DNA of 43,659 nucleotides, from positions 1-43,659 of the forward strand of contig MGQA01000048.1 in assembly GCA_001797665.1 (NCBI GenBank), read 5' to 3'. The stretch is from Deltaproteobacteria bacterium GWF2_42_12 (GTDB taxonomy: Bacteria > Desulfobacterota > GWC2-55-46 > UBA9637). The notes under the pieces are model-generated. The model was not told the origin of the DNA. It saw nothing but the letters and a program-made list of their open reading frames with translations, and did not search any database. Position 1 is the stretch's first letter, and each line of letters starts with the position of its first letter. A program made the translations under genes and the position numbers. Below, one piece after another: positions 28,282-37,029 of the stretch.

Positions 28282-28931
28282 TGTTTACCCTTATCCTTCT
28301 CGGCCCCCCAGGCGCTGGAAAAGGCAGTCAGGGCAAAAGCCTATCAGAAACGTATAAAATACCGCAGGTATCCACAGGCGATATATTAAGGGCTGCTGTT
28401 AGAGATAAAACAGAACTTGGCATAAAAGCCAAGTCATATATGGATAAAGGTGAATTAGTTCCAGATAGTCTTGTCGTGGAGATAGTTGCAGAGAGGCTCA
28501 GAAAAAACGATTGTCATAATGGTTTCATACTCGATGGGTTTCCAAGAAATATTCTGCAGGCCAAGGCCGTTGAAAAGATATTAGCTGGATTGGGTAAAAA
28601 AATACATTATATAATTAATATCGAGGTCCCGCGTAAAGAAATAATCAAAAGATTAAGCGGCAGACGGGTTTGCAGAAACTGTGGAGAGGGATATCATTTA
28701 ATATTTAATCCATCTGTTGACGATAAGAGATGTGACAAGTGTAAAGGCGAGCTTTATCAGAGAGAGGATGATAAAGAGGATACAATTGAGGCGCGCTTGA
28801 AGGTTTATGAGGAACAGACTGCCCCCCTGATAGATTTTTATAGAAAAAAGGGGGCTCTTATATCAATTGATGGCGTAGGTGGATTCAAGGATATTACAGA
28901 AAAGATTGTTAATGCCATTGAATCTCGTTAG
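28281..28931 (+). CDS. adk: Adenylate kinase, zinc-lid type
   Basis: Adenylate kinase (216 residues) converts ATP and AMP to two ADP. The P-loop GPPGAGKGSQ is at residues 8-17. DGFPRN and the lid with four cysteines (CRNCGEGYH and CDKCKGE) are present; four cysteines in the lid bind zinc in other members. The start is GTG 28281, overlapping the secY stop. The last codons and the TAG stop lie in the left terminal repeat of an H element. Confidence 0.97.
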   Translation: MFTLILLGPPGAGKGSQGKSLSETYKIPQVSTGDILRAAVRDKTELGIKAKSYMDKGELVPDSLVVEIVAERLRKNDCHNGFILDGFPRNILQAKAVEKILAGLGKKIHYIINIEVPRKEIIKRLSGRRVCRNCGEGYHLIFNPSVDDKRCDKCKGELYQREDDKEDTIEARLKVYEEQTAPLIDFYRKKGALISIDGVGGFKDITEKIVNAIESR

Positions 28932-29003
28932 AAAGCTTTCTAAAATATAGTACTTATCACTTTTGATTATAAAAATAGTCTTCTATCGAGGCTTTCTAAC
29001 GGG
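28924..29003 (+). repeat. Family H TIR element, copy 2 (adk to map spacer)
   Basis: CGTTAGAAAGC (28926-28936) and GCTTTCTAACG (28991-29001) are a perfect 11-base inverted repeat around 54 bases of A/T-rich sequence. The left arm contains the adk stop. The right arm is followed directly by GGATG, whose ATG starts map. The same CTAACGGGATGAAG junction occurs at rpmC. Confidence 0.7.
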
Positions 29004-29765
29004 ATGAAGGAAAGTGAGATAATAACCCTTAAAACACCTGCTGAGATAGAAAAGATGAGGGTGAGCAATCTTATCGTGGCTGAGATACTCGCAAAGATAA
29101 GCGAGAAAGCAGCGCCTGGAATTGCGACTATTGAGCTGGAGAGGATATGCGAGGAAGATCTGAGCAGAAGAAGGGCCAAATCAGCATTTAAGGGGTATAG
29201 AGGTTATCCATTCTGTCTGTGCACGTCAGTGAATGACGAGGTTGTGCACGGGATGCCCTCTGAGAGAATTTTGAAGGATGGCGATATACTGAGTATTGAT
29301 TTTGGAGTTGAGTATAACGGATATTATGGAGATGCGGCTGTAACAGTTCCAATTGGTAATGTCTCAGATAAGGCTGACAAATTAATAAATATTGCTCAGT
29401 CGGCGCTAAATTTGGCAATAGATGCAGCAAGGGTTGGCAATAGACTTTTTGATATTTCATACGCTGTCCAGAATTATACTGAGGCAAATGGTTTTTCAGT
29501 GGTGAGGACGTTTGTTGGTCATGGGATAGGCAGGGAACTTCACGAGCCGCCTCAGGTTCCAAACTATGGGCCCCCTGGCAAGGGGGTGAGACTAAAGGAA
29601 GGGATGGTGCTGGCGATAGAGCCTATGATAAATGCCGGAGGCAGTGAAGTTATTATACTCGGAGATGGTTGGACTGCTGTAACAAAAGATGGAAGTCTCT
29701 CAGCGCATTTCGAGCATTCTGTAGCGATAACTGATAGAGGGCCGTATGTGTTAAGTAAATTATAA
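29004..29765 (+). CDS. map: Methionine aminopeptidase, type I
   Basis: It removes the initiator methionine from new proteins in the cytoplasm. The 253-residue protein has the metal ligands expected for type I: Asp in [17 protein letters not shown] (two), His in [14 protein letters not shown], and Glu in AIEPMIN and [12 protein letters not shown] 29004 lies at the end of an H element, with a modest CGAGG site 12 bases before it. infA follows after seven bases. Confidence 0.97.
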   Translation: MKESEIITLKTPAEIEKMRVSNLIVAEILAKISEKAAPGIATIELERICEEDLSRRRAKSAFKGYRGYPFCLCTSVNDEVVHGMPSERILKDGDILSIDFGVEYNGYYGDAAVTVPIGNVSDKADKLINIAQSALNLAIDAARVGNRLFDISYAVQNYTEANGFSVVRTFVGHGIGRELHEPPQVPNYGPPGKGVRLKEGMVLAIEPMINAGGSEVIILGDGWTAVTKDGSLSAHFEHSVAITDRGPYVLSKL

Positions 29766-29772
29766 GGAGCCT

Positions 29773-29991
29773 ATGGTTAAGGAAGAGGCAATACAAGTAG
29801 AAGGCACAGTAATAGAGACCCTACCCAATGCAATGTTCAGGGTCGAGTTGGAGAATAAGCATGTGGTATTAGCCCATGTCTCAGGCAAGATGAGGATGCA
29901 TTTTATAAAGATTCTGCCTGGTGATAAGGTTACAGTTGAACTTTCACCGTATGACCTGACCAGGGGCAGGATTATATACAGGGCACAGTAA
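29773..29991 (+). CDS. infA: Translation initiation factor IF-1
   Basis: IF-1 (72 residues) occupies the 30S A site during initiation. It is a single OB fold with [38 protein letters not shown] and [19 protein letters not shown] precedes ATG 29773. map-infA-rpmJ is a common bacterial order. Confidence 0.98.
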   Translation: MVKEEAIQVEGTVIETLPNAMFRVELENKHVVLAHVSGKMRMHFIKILPGDKVTVELSPYDLTRGRIIYRAQ

Positions 29992-30064
29992 TTGCATTGC
30001 GAGGCCAGCGCAGCGTGACCCGCTAAGCGGGTCGTGTCGAGCCCGCCTGAGGCTGGCGAAGCAA
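29992..30064 (+). repeat. Family I palindromic repeat (infA to rpmJ spacer)
   Basis: ATTGCGAGGCCAGCGCAGCG at the left and CTGGCGAAGCAA at the right form imperfect arms around the hairpin GACCCGCTAAGCGGGTC. The GGCCAGC/GCTGGC ends and ATTGCGAG wording resemble a dispersed palindrome known by sight from other genomes. I cannot name it. Confidence 0.55.
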
Positions 30065-30106
30065 ACTGAATACATCAATAGAAAATAGATATGAGGATAT
30101 AAAGAG

Positions 30107-30220
30107 ATGAAAGTTAGAAGTTCTGTTAAAAAGATATGTAATAAATGCAAGATTATTAGACGCAAAGGGGTAGTGCGAGTTGTGTGTGAGAATCCGAAGC
30201 ATAAACAGAGGCAAGGATAG
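30107..30220 (+). CDS. rpmJ: 50S ribosomal protein L36, zinc type
   Basis: L36 has 37 residues: [20 protein letters not shown] and so on. C11, C14, C27 and H32 form the usual zinc site. The start ATG 30107 has an AAAGAG site. The stop is TAG 30218. The position between infA and rpsM is standard. Confidence 0.96.
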   Translation: MKVRSSVKKICNKCKIIRRKGVVRVVCENPKHKQRQG

Positions 30221-30227
30221 TTCTGGA

Positions 30228-30336
30228 GAAGTGCAAATTGAAGATTGAAAAATGGAAAATGCAAAATTTAAAACCTTTTTAAATTTGTAGTTTGCAATTT
30301 AAAATTTTCATTTTACAGCTCTCGCAAAGCGAGGAG
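30228..30336 (+). repeat. Family B repeat, copy 8 (rpmJ to rpsM spacer)
   Basis: GTGCAAATTGAAGATTG words are followed, after AAAACC, by TTTGTAGTTTGCAATTTAAAA and a small hairpin CTCGCAAAGCGAG (about 30320-30332). GAGGAGGGAGG for rpsM overlaps the end of this hairpin. Confidence 0.65.
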
Positions 30337-30346
30337 GGAGGCAAAA

Positions 30347-30721
30347 TTGGCAAGAATAGCAGGTGTAGATTTACCAAAGAATAAGAGAATAGAGGTAGCC
30401 CTTACCTATTTATACGGCGTAGGCGGAACAGCTTCTAATAAGATTCTTAAAGAGGCAGAAGTGGATCCGAATACAAGAACACAGAATCTTACTGAGGCGC
30501 AGATTGCCAGCATACGAAAGGTATTAGACAGAGAGCACAAGGTGGAAGGCGATCTGAGAAAAGAAGTAGCCATGAATATAAAAAGACTTATGGATATTGG
30601 TTCATATAGGGGGCTAAGACATAGGAAGGGATTGCCAGTCAGAGGGCAGCGTACACATACGAATGCGAGAACAAGAAAGGGGCCGAGAAAGGCCAGTATA
30701 GCAATAAAAAAAGCTGAGTAG
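30347..30721 (+). CDS. rpsM: 30S ribosomal protein S13
   Basis: S13 (124 residues) contacts P-site tRNA and L5. [26 protein letters not shown] and the C-terminal [21 protein letters not shown] are family signatures. The start is TTG 30347 after GGAGGGAGG. rpsK follows after 16 bases. Confidence 0.97.
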   Translation: MARIAGVDLPKNKRIEVALTYLYGVGGTASNKILKEAEVDPNTRTQNLTEAQIASIRKVLDREHKVEGDLRKEVAMNIKRLMDIGSYRGLRHRKGLPVRGQRTHTNARTRKGPRKASIAIKKAE

Positions 30722-30737
30722 CAGACGGAGGCGGTTT

Positions 30738-31112
30738 ATGGCAAAGGTAAAAAAAGAAAAAAAAGTAGCATCAAAGGGTATTGCCAGTATACAGGCTACT
30801 TTTAACAATACTATAGTCACAATATCAGATGTAAATGGGAATGTGCTTTCATGGAGCAGTGCAGGCAGCCATGGTTTTAAAGGCTCAAGAAAAGGGACGC
30901 CGTTTGCTGCTCAGATTGCTGCAGAGAATGCAAGCAAAAAGGCCATGGAGCAAGGCGTTAGAAGCGTTGATGTGTATATTAAAGGGCCTGGCGCAGGGAG
31001 AGAAGCTGCATTAAGGGCTATTCAGGGTACAGGGCTTAATATTGCTCTTATTCGGGATGTAACGCCGATTCCACATAATGGATGCAGGCCACCGAAGAGG
31101 AGAAGGGTGTAA
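30738..31112 (+). CDS. rpsK: 30S ribosomal protein S11
   Basis: S11 (124 residues) lies on the 30S platform near the mRNA exit. [40 protein letters not shown] and the end [13 protein letters not shown] are diagnostic. GACGGAGG precedes ATG 30738. Confidence 0.98.
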   Translation: MAKVKKEKKVASKGIASIQATFNNTIVTISDVNGNVLSWSSAGSHGFKGSRKGTPFAAQIAAENASKKAMEQGVRSVDVYIKGPGAGREAALRAIQGTGLNIALIRDVTPIPHNGCRPPKRRRV

Positions 31113-31151
31113 AATGAAATTTCAAATTTCAAATTTCAAATTTCAAATTTT
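31113..31151 (+). repeat. AAATTTC-word repeat (rpsK to rpsD spacer)
   Basis: The seven-base word AAATTTC is repeated about four times in tandem, as in the nusG-rplK spacer. It ends just before GTGGGAGGAG, the rpsD ribosome-binding site. Confidence 0.5.
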
Positions 31152-31168
31152 ATCTGTGGGAGGAGACT

Positions 31169-31795
31169 TTGGGAAGATATATTGAATCTGTATGTAAGAT
31201 GTGCAGACGCGAAGGGATGAAGCTCTTTTTAAAGGGCAACAGATGTTATAGTGACAAGTGTGCATTTGAAAGAAGGAGTTATGCACCTGGTCAGCATGGA
31301 CAAGGAAGAGGTAAAGCCACTGCCTATGCAACTCAGCTGAGAGAAAAGCAACGTGTGAAGAGGATGTACGGCATTATGGAAAGCCAATTTCATGGCTATT
31401 TTAAAAAGGCTGAGAGACTGCGCGGTATTACGGGCGAAAACCTTCTTATGCTCTTGGAAAGAAGGCTTGACAATGTGGCCTATCGCCTTGGTTTTGCCTC
31501 CTCGAGGAATGATGCAAGACAGTTGATTTTGCACAGACATGTTCTGATAAACGGCAAGCGAGTAAATATTCCTTCTTATATTGTTAAACCTGGCGAGATA
31601 GTTGAGATAAAAGAGAAGAGTCGGAATAAGGCAAGACTTAATGAATCATTAGAGGCTGTAGAGAGGCGTGGGGTACCTCAGTGGCTCGAGCTCGATAAGG
31701 CAAATTATAAAGGGACCGTCAAGGTAATGCCAAAACGCGATGATATAACCATGCCTATTCAAGAGCAGTTGATAGTAGAATTATATTCTAAATAA
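31169..31795 (+). CDS. rpsD: 30S ribosomal protein S4, zinc type
   Basis: S4 (208 residues) is a primary 16S rRNA-binding protein. C9, C12, C26 and C31 form the zinc site of the C+ form. [13 protein letters not shown] and the S4 RNA-binding domain ([25 protein letters not shown]) are intact. The start is TTG 31169 after GGGAGGAG. It precedes rpoA in the usual alpha-operon order. Confidence 0.97.
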   Translation: MGRYIESVCKMCRREGMKLFLKGNRCYSDKCAFERRSYAPGQHGQGRGKATAYATQLREKQRVKRMYGIMESQFHGYFKKAERLRGITGENLLMLLERRLDNVAYRLGFASSRNDARQLILHRHVLINGKRVNIPSYIVKPGEIVEIKEKSRNKARLNESLEAVERRGVPQWLELDKANYKGTVKVMPKRDDITMPIQEQLIVELYSK

Positions 31796-31858
31796 CATAA
31801 ATTGTAGAGTAGAGAGCATAAAGTTATCAACTCTCAAACTCTTAATTTTTAAACTCAT
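31796..31858 (+). repeat. Short hairpin repeat (rpsD to rpoA spacer)
   Basis: AGAGTAGAGAGCATAAAG on the left is followed by TTATCAACTCTCAAACTCTTAA on the right. The GAGAG/CTCTC and AGAGT/ACTCT words pair imperfectly. The layout is like families C and F, but the words are specific to this spacer. GGGGGGA for rpoA follows. Confidence 0.45.
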
Positions 31859-31870
31859 TTGGGGGGATAT

Positions 31871-32896
31871 ATGCAAAAGAACTGGCGGGATCTAATCAAA
31901 CCTAAAAAAATAGAGGTTGATAAAGATACCTTGACCAATACGTATGGTAAATTTGTGGCTGAACCTCTGGAAAGGGGGTTTGGCATTACTATAGGCAATT
32001 CACTGCGGAGGATACTGCTTTCTTCTTTGCAAGGCGCTGCTATTGTTTCTGTAAAGTTTAACGGGGTACTCCATGAATTTTCATCCGTTCCTGGTGTAAA
32101 AGAGGATGTGGCAGACATTATATTGAATTTAAAGCAGGTAAGGATTAAACTACACGACCAGGGGCCAAAGACCATAAGGATAAAGGCAAGCGGTGAAGGT
32201 GAGATGAAGGCAGGCGATATAATATGCGATTCTACAGTAGAAATTTTGAATCCAGACCTCCATATTGCCACACTTACAAAAGACGCAAAAATAGAAGCAG
32301 AGTTGATAGTAAAAACAGGCAAGGGCTATGTTTCTGCTGCCTTTAATAAAGAAGAAAATCAGCCGATAGGCACTATTCCTATCGACGCTATCTTCAGCCC
32401 TATTATAAGGGTAAACTATAATGTCAGCAATGCAAGGGTTGGGCAGAGGGCTGATTATGATAAACTTACCCTTGAGGTATGGACAACTGGCGCAGTAACT
32501 CCTCAGAATGCGCTTGCATTTGCAAGTAAGATTATTAAAGATCAACTGAGCATATTTATACCATTTGAAGAGGCGGAAGAAGAGGTAGTTCAGGAGTTTG
32601 CTGAGGAAGGAAAACTTGCCCCTTTAAATGATAATCTCTTCAGGATGGTAGATGAAATGGAGCTTTCGGTTCGTTCGGCTAACTGTCTTAAGAATGCGGA
32701 CATAAAGTATATTGGAGAATTAGTGCAGAAGACAGAACAAGAGATGTTAAGGACAAAAAATTTTGGCAGAAAATCACTGAACGAGATAAAAGAAATATTA
32801 AATGGCATGGGGCTAAATTTTGGCATGAAGGTAGAAGGGTTTCCATCAAGGGAAGAGTTGGATAGTATAGTGGTTGAGAAGAAGGAGACGGTGTAA
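31871..32896 (+). CDS. rpoA: DNA-directed RNA polymerase subunit alpha
   Basis: Alpha (341 residues from ATG 31871) dimerises to nucleate RNA polymerase. The N-terminal domain has [28 protein letters not shown]. An acidic linker ([10 protein letters not shown]) is at about residues 235-245. The C-terminal domain has [20 protein letters not shown] and [12 protein letters not shown] for UP-element and activator contact. A TTG at 31859 in frame lies in the ribosome-binding site, so 31871 is preferred. Confidence 0.98.
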   Translation: MQKNWRDLIKPKKIEVDKDTLTNTYGKFVAEPLERGFGITIGNSLRRILLSSLQGAAIVSVKFNGVLHEFSSVPGVKEDVADIILNLKQVRIKLHDQGPKTIRIKASGEGEMKAGDIICDSTVEILNPDLHIATLTKDAKIEAELIVKTGKGYVSAAFNKEENQPIGTIPIDAIFSPIIRVNYNVSNARVGQRADYDKLTLEVWTTGAVTPQNALAFASKIIKDQLSIFIPFEEAEEEVVQEFAEEGKLAPLNDNLFRMVDEMELSVRSANCLKNADIKYIGELVQKTEQEMLRTKNFGRKSLNEIKEILNGMGLNFGMKVEGFPSREELDSIVVEKKETV

Positions 32897-33020
32897 AATA
32901 ATTACAAAGTGCAGATTGTAAATAAGACGGAAGATCAGAAGCTTAGAAGATAAGAAGTTGCGATAAAAAGGCTTAACTTCTCAACCTCTTAACTTCTGCT
33001 TCTTACAATAGAGCGGAGCG
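32897..33020 (+). repeat. Composite hairpin repeat with B-type end (rpoA to rplQ spacer)
   Basis: CAGAAGCTTAGAAGATAAGAAG (about 32937-32958) is matched by GGCTTAACTTCTCAACCTC and TTAACTTCTGCTTCTTA (about 32969-33005), giving an imperfect hairpin. The end is AATAGAGCGGAGCGAC, the B-family terminus. GGAG at 33015 is the ribosome-binding site of rplQ, six bases before ATG 33025. Confidence 0.6.
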
Positions 33021-33024
33021 ACTT

Positions 33025-33474
33025 ATGAGACACAATAGAGATGAGAAGAGATTTGATAGGCGAGTAGGGCATTTGAGATGCATGATGGCAAATATGACTA
33101 ATTCACTTTTTTTACATGGACGGATTAGGACCACGCTGCCTAAGGCTAAAGAATTAAGAAGTTTTGCGGAAAATATGATTACTTTGGGTAAACAGGGTGA
33201 TACGTCTGCCAGGAGGCGGGCGATGTCATTTATGAGGGATAAATCTGTTGTTGCAAGGCTTTTTGATGAGATTTCTCTTAAATATAAAGATAGAAACGGC
33301 GGTTATACAAGAATACTTCGTGCTGATAGTAGACCTGGCGATTCTGCCGATATGGCCTTGATTGAACTGATAGAGTCTGGCGAGGCAAAAGAGGAAAAAA
33401 AGGGTAAAACTAAAAAAGCCACCTCACGGAAAAAGGCAGAAGCTTCTGTGAAGCAAGGTAAAAAGGCGGCATAA
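33025..33474 (+). CDS. rplQ: 50S ribosomal protein L17
   Basis: L17 (149 residues) lies near the exit tunnel. RFDRRVGHLRCMMANMTNSLFLHGRIRTTLPKAKELR and YTRILRADSRPGDSADMALIEL match the family. A Lys/Ala-rich tail of about 30 residues (from EEKKGKTKK) goes beyond the E. coli length. It ends the alpha operon. Confidence 0.97.
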   Translation: MRHNRDEKRFDRRVGHLRCMMANMTNSLFLHGRIRTTLPKAKELRSFAENMITLGKQGDTSARRRAMSFMRDKSVVARLFDEISLKYKDRNGGYTRILRADSRPGDSADMALIELIESGEAKEEKKGKTKKATSRKKAEASVKQGKKAA

Positions 33475-33550
33475 TAAGAAAGTAAGAAGTCAGGAGTCAA
33501 GAGTCAGAAGTTAAAAGCTACTGATCAATGACTAAAGACTTTTGACTGTA
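33475..33550 (+). repeat. Family F repeat (rplQ to tRNA-Gly spacer)
   Basis: AAGTCAGGAGTCAAGAGTCAG words (33488-33508) are followed by ACTAAAGACTTTTGACTG. The AGTCA and TGACT words pair across the spacer. The same GTCAGGA word is tandemly repeated inside trpG and trpE. Confidence 0.55.
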
Positions 33551-33555
33551 TTTAT

Positions 33556-33631
<76 letters not shown>

Positions 33632-33636
33632 GGAAA

Positions 33637-33734
33637 CCCGTTAGAAAGGACGGGGCTTTAAACCCTCGCCCTTTCTATAACGAATTAAAATTTTATTTAT
33701 ACCATCCCAGCCATAAATGGCGGGGCTTTCTAAC
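33637..33734 (+). repeat. Family H TIR element, copy 3 (tRNA-Gly to fur spacer)
   Basis: CCCGTTAGAAAG (33637-33648) and CTTTCTAAC (33726-33734) form the terminal repeat. Inside, AGAAAGGACGGGG and CGCCCTTTCTATAACG give a second, imperfect pairing. The termini match the elements at 22227 and 28924, but the interiors differ. Confidence 0.6.
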
Positions 33735-33754
33735 AAGGTAAATGCTCAGAACTT

Positions 33755-34189
33755 ATGAAATCCACAGACAAGAAAGAACTCCTGCAGAAATACCTCCATG
33801 AAAAAGGCCTTAAATCTACTGTCCAAAGAGATGACATCGTAGACGCCTTTTTTAAAACCAACACCCATATAAGCCTTGAAGAGCTTTTAAAAAAGGTCAA
33901 ACGTAAAAATCCTAAAATCGGCTATGCCACAGTCTATCGCACTATGAAACTACTCACAGAGTGCGGTATCGCCTTGGAGAGACAGTTTGGGGATGGGCAG
34001 ACAAGGTATGAACATATACCTGACGACAGTCATCATGATCATTGCATTTGTGTCAGATGCGGTAAGATTATGGAGTTCGAGAATCAGAAGATAGAGCACC
34101 TCCAGAAGGATATAGCGGATAAATTGGATTTTACCGTTATGAACCACAAGTTAGAGTTGTACGGTTTTTGCTCTAAATGCGCTGATTAA
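33755..34189 (+). CDS. fur: Fur-family metal-dependent transcriptional regulator
   Basis: A 144-residue Fur-family repressor. The winged helix covers about residues 1-85 (STVQRDDIVDAFF, IGYATVYRTMKLL). HHDH at 93-96 begins the dimerisation domain. C99/C102 and C139/C142 are two CxxC pairs, a structural zinc site in Fur and PerR. The gene lies next to feoB with a candidate Fur box between them, so iron is the likely effector. PerR or Zur specificity cannot be excluded. Confidence 0.93.
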   Translation: MKSTDKKELLQKYLHEKGLKSTVQRDDIVDAFFKTNTHISLEELLKKVKRKNPKIGYATVYRTMKLLTECGIALERQFGDGQTRYEHIPDDSHHDHCICVRCGKIMEFENQKIEHLQKDIADKLDFTVMNHKLELYGFCSKCAD

Positions 34190-34208
34190 AAATTTTTAGC
34201 TTGATTTT

Positions 34209-34227
34209 GAAAATAATTTTTATTATC
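34209..34227 (+). promoter_or_regulatory. Candidate Fur box upstream of feoB
   Basis: GAAAATAATTTTTATTATC matches 14 of 19 positions of the classical consensus GATAATGATAATCATTATC, counted by hand. It lies between fur and feoB, 96 bases before the feoB start. Iron repression of feoB by Fur is common, so the placement makes sense. Confidence 0.55.
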
Positions 34228-34232
34228 ATAAT

Positions 34233-34317
34233 GAAGGCAGGCAATAGGTTATGGGTGATAGGTGATAGGAAAGCCTCGTTTTTTATAGCCTCTATCCCAT
34301 TGCTGATGGCCTGTATT
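34233..34317 (+). repeat. Hairpin repeat upstream of feoB
   Basis: AGGCAGGCAATAGGTTATGG on the left and CCTCTATCCCATTGCTGATGGCCT on the right pair imperfectly around TTTTTTAT. It lies between the Fur box and the feoB start. There is no clear Shine-Dalgarno sequence for feoB after it. Confidence 0.5.
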
Positions 34318-34322
34318 TATAT

Positions 34323-36293
34323 ATGCATGAACATAAGAAGATAAATATTGCAGAAGATGCTAAAAGGCTTATCCTTATAGGCAATCCAAATGTCGGGAAG
34401 AGCGTCATATTTGGTTTGTTGACAGGCAGATATGTAACTGTCTCCAATTATCCTGGTACAACAGTTGAGGTTACTAAGGGTAGCGCTGTTATCAATGACG
34501 AGAAATATATGGTGATAGACACGCCCGGTGTGAACAGCCTTGTGCCAATGTCTGAAGATGAGAGGGTAACAAGGGACATACTCTTGAATGAGAGGGCAGA
34601 CAGTGTAGTGCTCGTAGCAGATACAAAAAATTTACGAAGGGCGCTTCTTATATCACTTCAGTTAATTGAGCTTGGTCTTCCTTTCTCAATAGCGCTCAAT
34701 ATGATAGATGAGGCGAGAAGCAGAGGATGGCAGATTGATATTGTTAAGTTATCAGGGCTATTAGGTGTTGATATAGTTCCGACCATTGCAACACAGAAAT
34801 GGGGTATTGATAGTCTTGCCAAGACAGTCCCATCACAGAAGGTATCTAACTTTAAACTCAGCTATAGCGAGGATATAGAGAAGGCTATCAAGGATATTGA
34901 AAAGTATTTGGCTGACGCATTAATATCTAAAAGGTCAATTGCATTAATGCTGCTTTCCGGTGATGAGACGCTCAAGAACTGGCTGCATAAAAATCTATCA
35001 AAAGAGGATATTAAGAGAATAGAAGAAATCCGTTACAGTGTCCAGTCTCAATACACAGAACCATTGAACTATATATTAAATCTTGAGCGCCTAAAGCGGA
35101 TTGATAAGATTGTTGCTGAGGTCGCAACTATGGAGCCTGCGAGTGGAGGATGGCTTGGCAGATTCATAGGAAAATGGTCTATGCATCCTGTGGCAGGTAT
35201 TCCAATCCTCGTAGTAATTTTGTATTTGATGTATAAGTTTGTGGGCCAGTTTGGGGCGGGAACCAGTGTTGATTTTTTAGAAGAAGTAATATTTGGCGAA
35301 TATTTGAATCCATGGGTAACGAGGATTATAAATGTTCTGATACCAATCGGCTTTGTCCAGGAGCTGCTGATAGGACCTTACGGGTTGATAACTATGGCCC
35401 TTACCTATGCGATTGCTATAATACTGCCTATTGTGGGATATTTCTTTATATTCTTTGGCCTGTTGGAGGATTCAGGTTATCTGCCAAGGCTTGCAGTTAT
35501 GGTGGATAAGATATTCAAGCTGATTGGCCTTAATGGCAAGGCAGTATTACCAATGGTTCTTGGCTTGGGTTGTGATACTATGGCTACTATGACAACAAGG
35601 ATACTGGAGACTAAAAAAGAGCGTATAATTGTCACCTTGCTCTTAGCGCTTGGGGTTCCGTGTTCTGCCCAGCTTGGTGTCATTCTTGGTATGCTGGGCG
35701 CGTTGTCTTTCAAGGCAACTCTCCTGTGGGGAGGAATTGTAATATTTGTTATGTTTTTAGTCGGTTTCTTTGCATCAAAGGTTATTACTGGCGAGGCTTC
35801 AGATTTTTTGTTGGAGATTCCGCCTATAAGAGTTCCCCGGCTTTCAAACATCCTTATTAAGACACTTGTAAGGGTTGAGTGGTATTTGAGAGAGGCGGTG
35901 CCACTCTTTATCCTTGGCACCCTCTTTTTGTTTGTGTTGGATAAGGTGTCTGCTTTGGCTATTCTTGAAAGGATTGCATCTCCTGTTATAGTTGGTTTCC
36001 TTGATTTGCCGGCCAAGTCTACAGAGGCATTCATTATTGGTTTTCTAAGAAGGGATTATGGCGCAGCAGGGCTTTTCGCTCTTCAGAAAGATGGGCTATT
36101 GAGTCCTATACAGGTTGTTGTCAGCCTAACCACAATGACACTATTTGTTCCATGTATTGCAAACTTTTTTATGATAATAAAGGAAAGGGGATTCAAAACC
36201 GCTATCTGGATGAGCGCTTTTATCTTTCCCTTTGCAGTATTTGTTGGCGGAGTGCTCAATTTTATTCTCAGGGGATTGAAGGTAAGTTTATAA
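34323..36293 (+). CDS. feoB: Ferrous iron transport protein FeoB
   Basis: FeoB imports Fe(II) across the inner membrane. The N-terminal GTPase domain has G1 GNPNVGKS (20-27), G3 DTPG (66-69) and G4 NMID (126-129). A helical regulatory domain precedes about eight membrane segments. The core has VLGLGCDTMATMTTRILETKKER and GVPCSAQLGVILGM, the two conserved Gate-region cysteine motifs. At 656 residues it is shorter than E. coli FeoB but within the family range. No separate feoA is adjacent. Confidence 0.97.
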   Translation: MHEHKKINIAEDAKRLILIGNPNVGKSVIFGLLTGRYVTVSNYPGTTVEVTKGSAVINDEKYMVIDTPGVNSLVPMSEDERVTRDILLNERADSVVLVADTKNLRRALLISLQLIELGLPFSIALNMIDEARSRGWQIDIVKLSGLLGVDIVPTIATQKWGIDSLAKTVPSQKVSNFKLSYSEDIEKAIKDIEKYLADALISKRSIALMLLSGDETLKNWLHKNLSKEDIKRIEEIRYSVQSQYTEPLNYILNLERLKRIDKIVAEVATMEPASGGWLGRFIGKWSMHPVAGIPILVVILYLMYKFVGQFGAGTSVDFLEEVIFGEYLNPWVTRIINVLIPIGFVQELLIGPYGLITMALTYAIAIILPIVGYFFIFFGLLEDSGYLPRLAVMVDKIFKLIGLNGKAVLPMVLGLGCDTMATMTTRILETKKERIIVTLLLALGVPCSAQLGVILGMLGALSFKATLLWGGIVIFVMFLVGFFASKVITGEASDFLLEIPPIRVPRLSNILIKTLVRVEWYLREAVPLFILGTLFLFVLDKVSALAILERIASPVIVGFLDLPAKSTEAFIIGFLRRDYGAAGLFALQKDGLLSPIQVVVSLTTMTLFVPCIANFFMIIKERGFKTAIWMSAFIFPFAVFVGGVLNFILRGLKVSL

Positions 36294-36364
36294 AAGATGA
36301 GTTTCAGGATAAGAATTTATCAACCTAAATCTTAACCTTAACCTATTCAGTTAATGGAGAGCCT

Positions 36365-37027
36365 ATGACTGAGCAGAAAGTAATCGAAGAAGTTTTAGAG
36401 TTTATATGGACACAAAGGGAAATAGGCAATGACAGCATTGATGCCCTTCTGAATATAAATGAGATTAAAGAGGCAAATGCAGACAGAGAGACCTTAAAGT
36501 CATTAGAACATGCTGGAATAGCGCACATCAAAGGGAACAAAATTACCCTTACATCAAAGGGCGAAAAGATGGCAGAGGCTACGGTGAGAAGGCATCGGCT
36601 TGCAGAAAGGCTTTTGACCGAAGTTCTGGAGATTGAAGAAAAAAATATAGAAGAAAATGCATGCTCTTTTGAACATTCTTTGTCACCGCTTGTAACTGAT
36701 AGTATCTGTACGTTGTTAGGGCATCCGCCTACATGTCCCCACGGGCTTCCTATACCACGAGGTGAGTGCTGTAAGAAATATAAGGTTGAGGTTAGTCCGC
36801 TTGTTCAGCCGCTAAAAGATATGGAGATTGGTCACAAAGGGAGGATTGTCTTTATTATGCCCCGCTCACATTCGAGATTAGACAGACTCGCCTCTCTCGG
36901 CATTGTTCCGGGGAGTATTATAAAACTACATCAAAAGCAGCCATCTTTTGTAATAGAAATTGGCGAGACAACCCTGGCAATAGATTACGATATTACAAAA
37001 GAAATATATGTAAGAAGGGAGAAATAA
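36365..37027 (+). CDS. DtxR-type metal-dependent regulator with FeoA-like domain
   Basis: A 220-residue protein. The N-terminal winged helix covers about residues 1-65. The dimerisation domain has VRRHRLAERLLTEVLEI and HPPTCPHGLPIP, typical of DtxR/IdeR/MntR proteins. The C-terminal 75 residues (DMEIGHKGRIVFIMPR and RLDRLASLGIVPGSIIKLHQ) form a FeoA/SH3-like domain. It starts 71 bases after feoB, so it probably controls iron or manganese uptake together with fur. It ends two bases from a convergent gene with no terminator visible between them. Confidence 0.9.
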   Translation: MTEQKVIEEVLEFIWTQREIGNDSIDALLNINEIKEANADRETLKSLEHAGIAHIKGNKITLTSKGEKMAEATVRRHRLAERLLTEVLEIEEKNIEENACSFEHSLSPLVTDSICTLLGHPPTCPHGLPIPRGECCKKYKVEVSPLVQPLKDMEIGHKGRIVFIMPRSHSRLDRLASLGIVPGSIIKLHQKQPSFVIEIGETTLAIDYDITKEIYVRREK

Positions 37028-37029
37028 TA

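Noticed and set aside
36294-36364. A separate small feoA next to feoB
   Set aside because: No reading frame of 70-80 codons lies in the gap or before feoB. The FeoA-like sequence is only in the DtxR-type protein.
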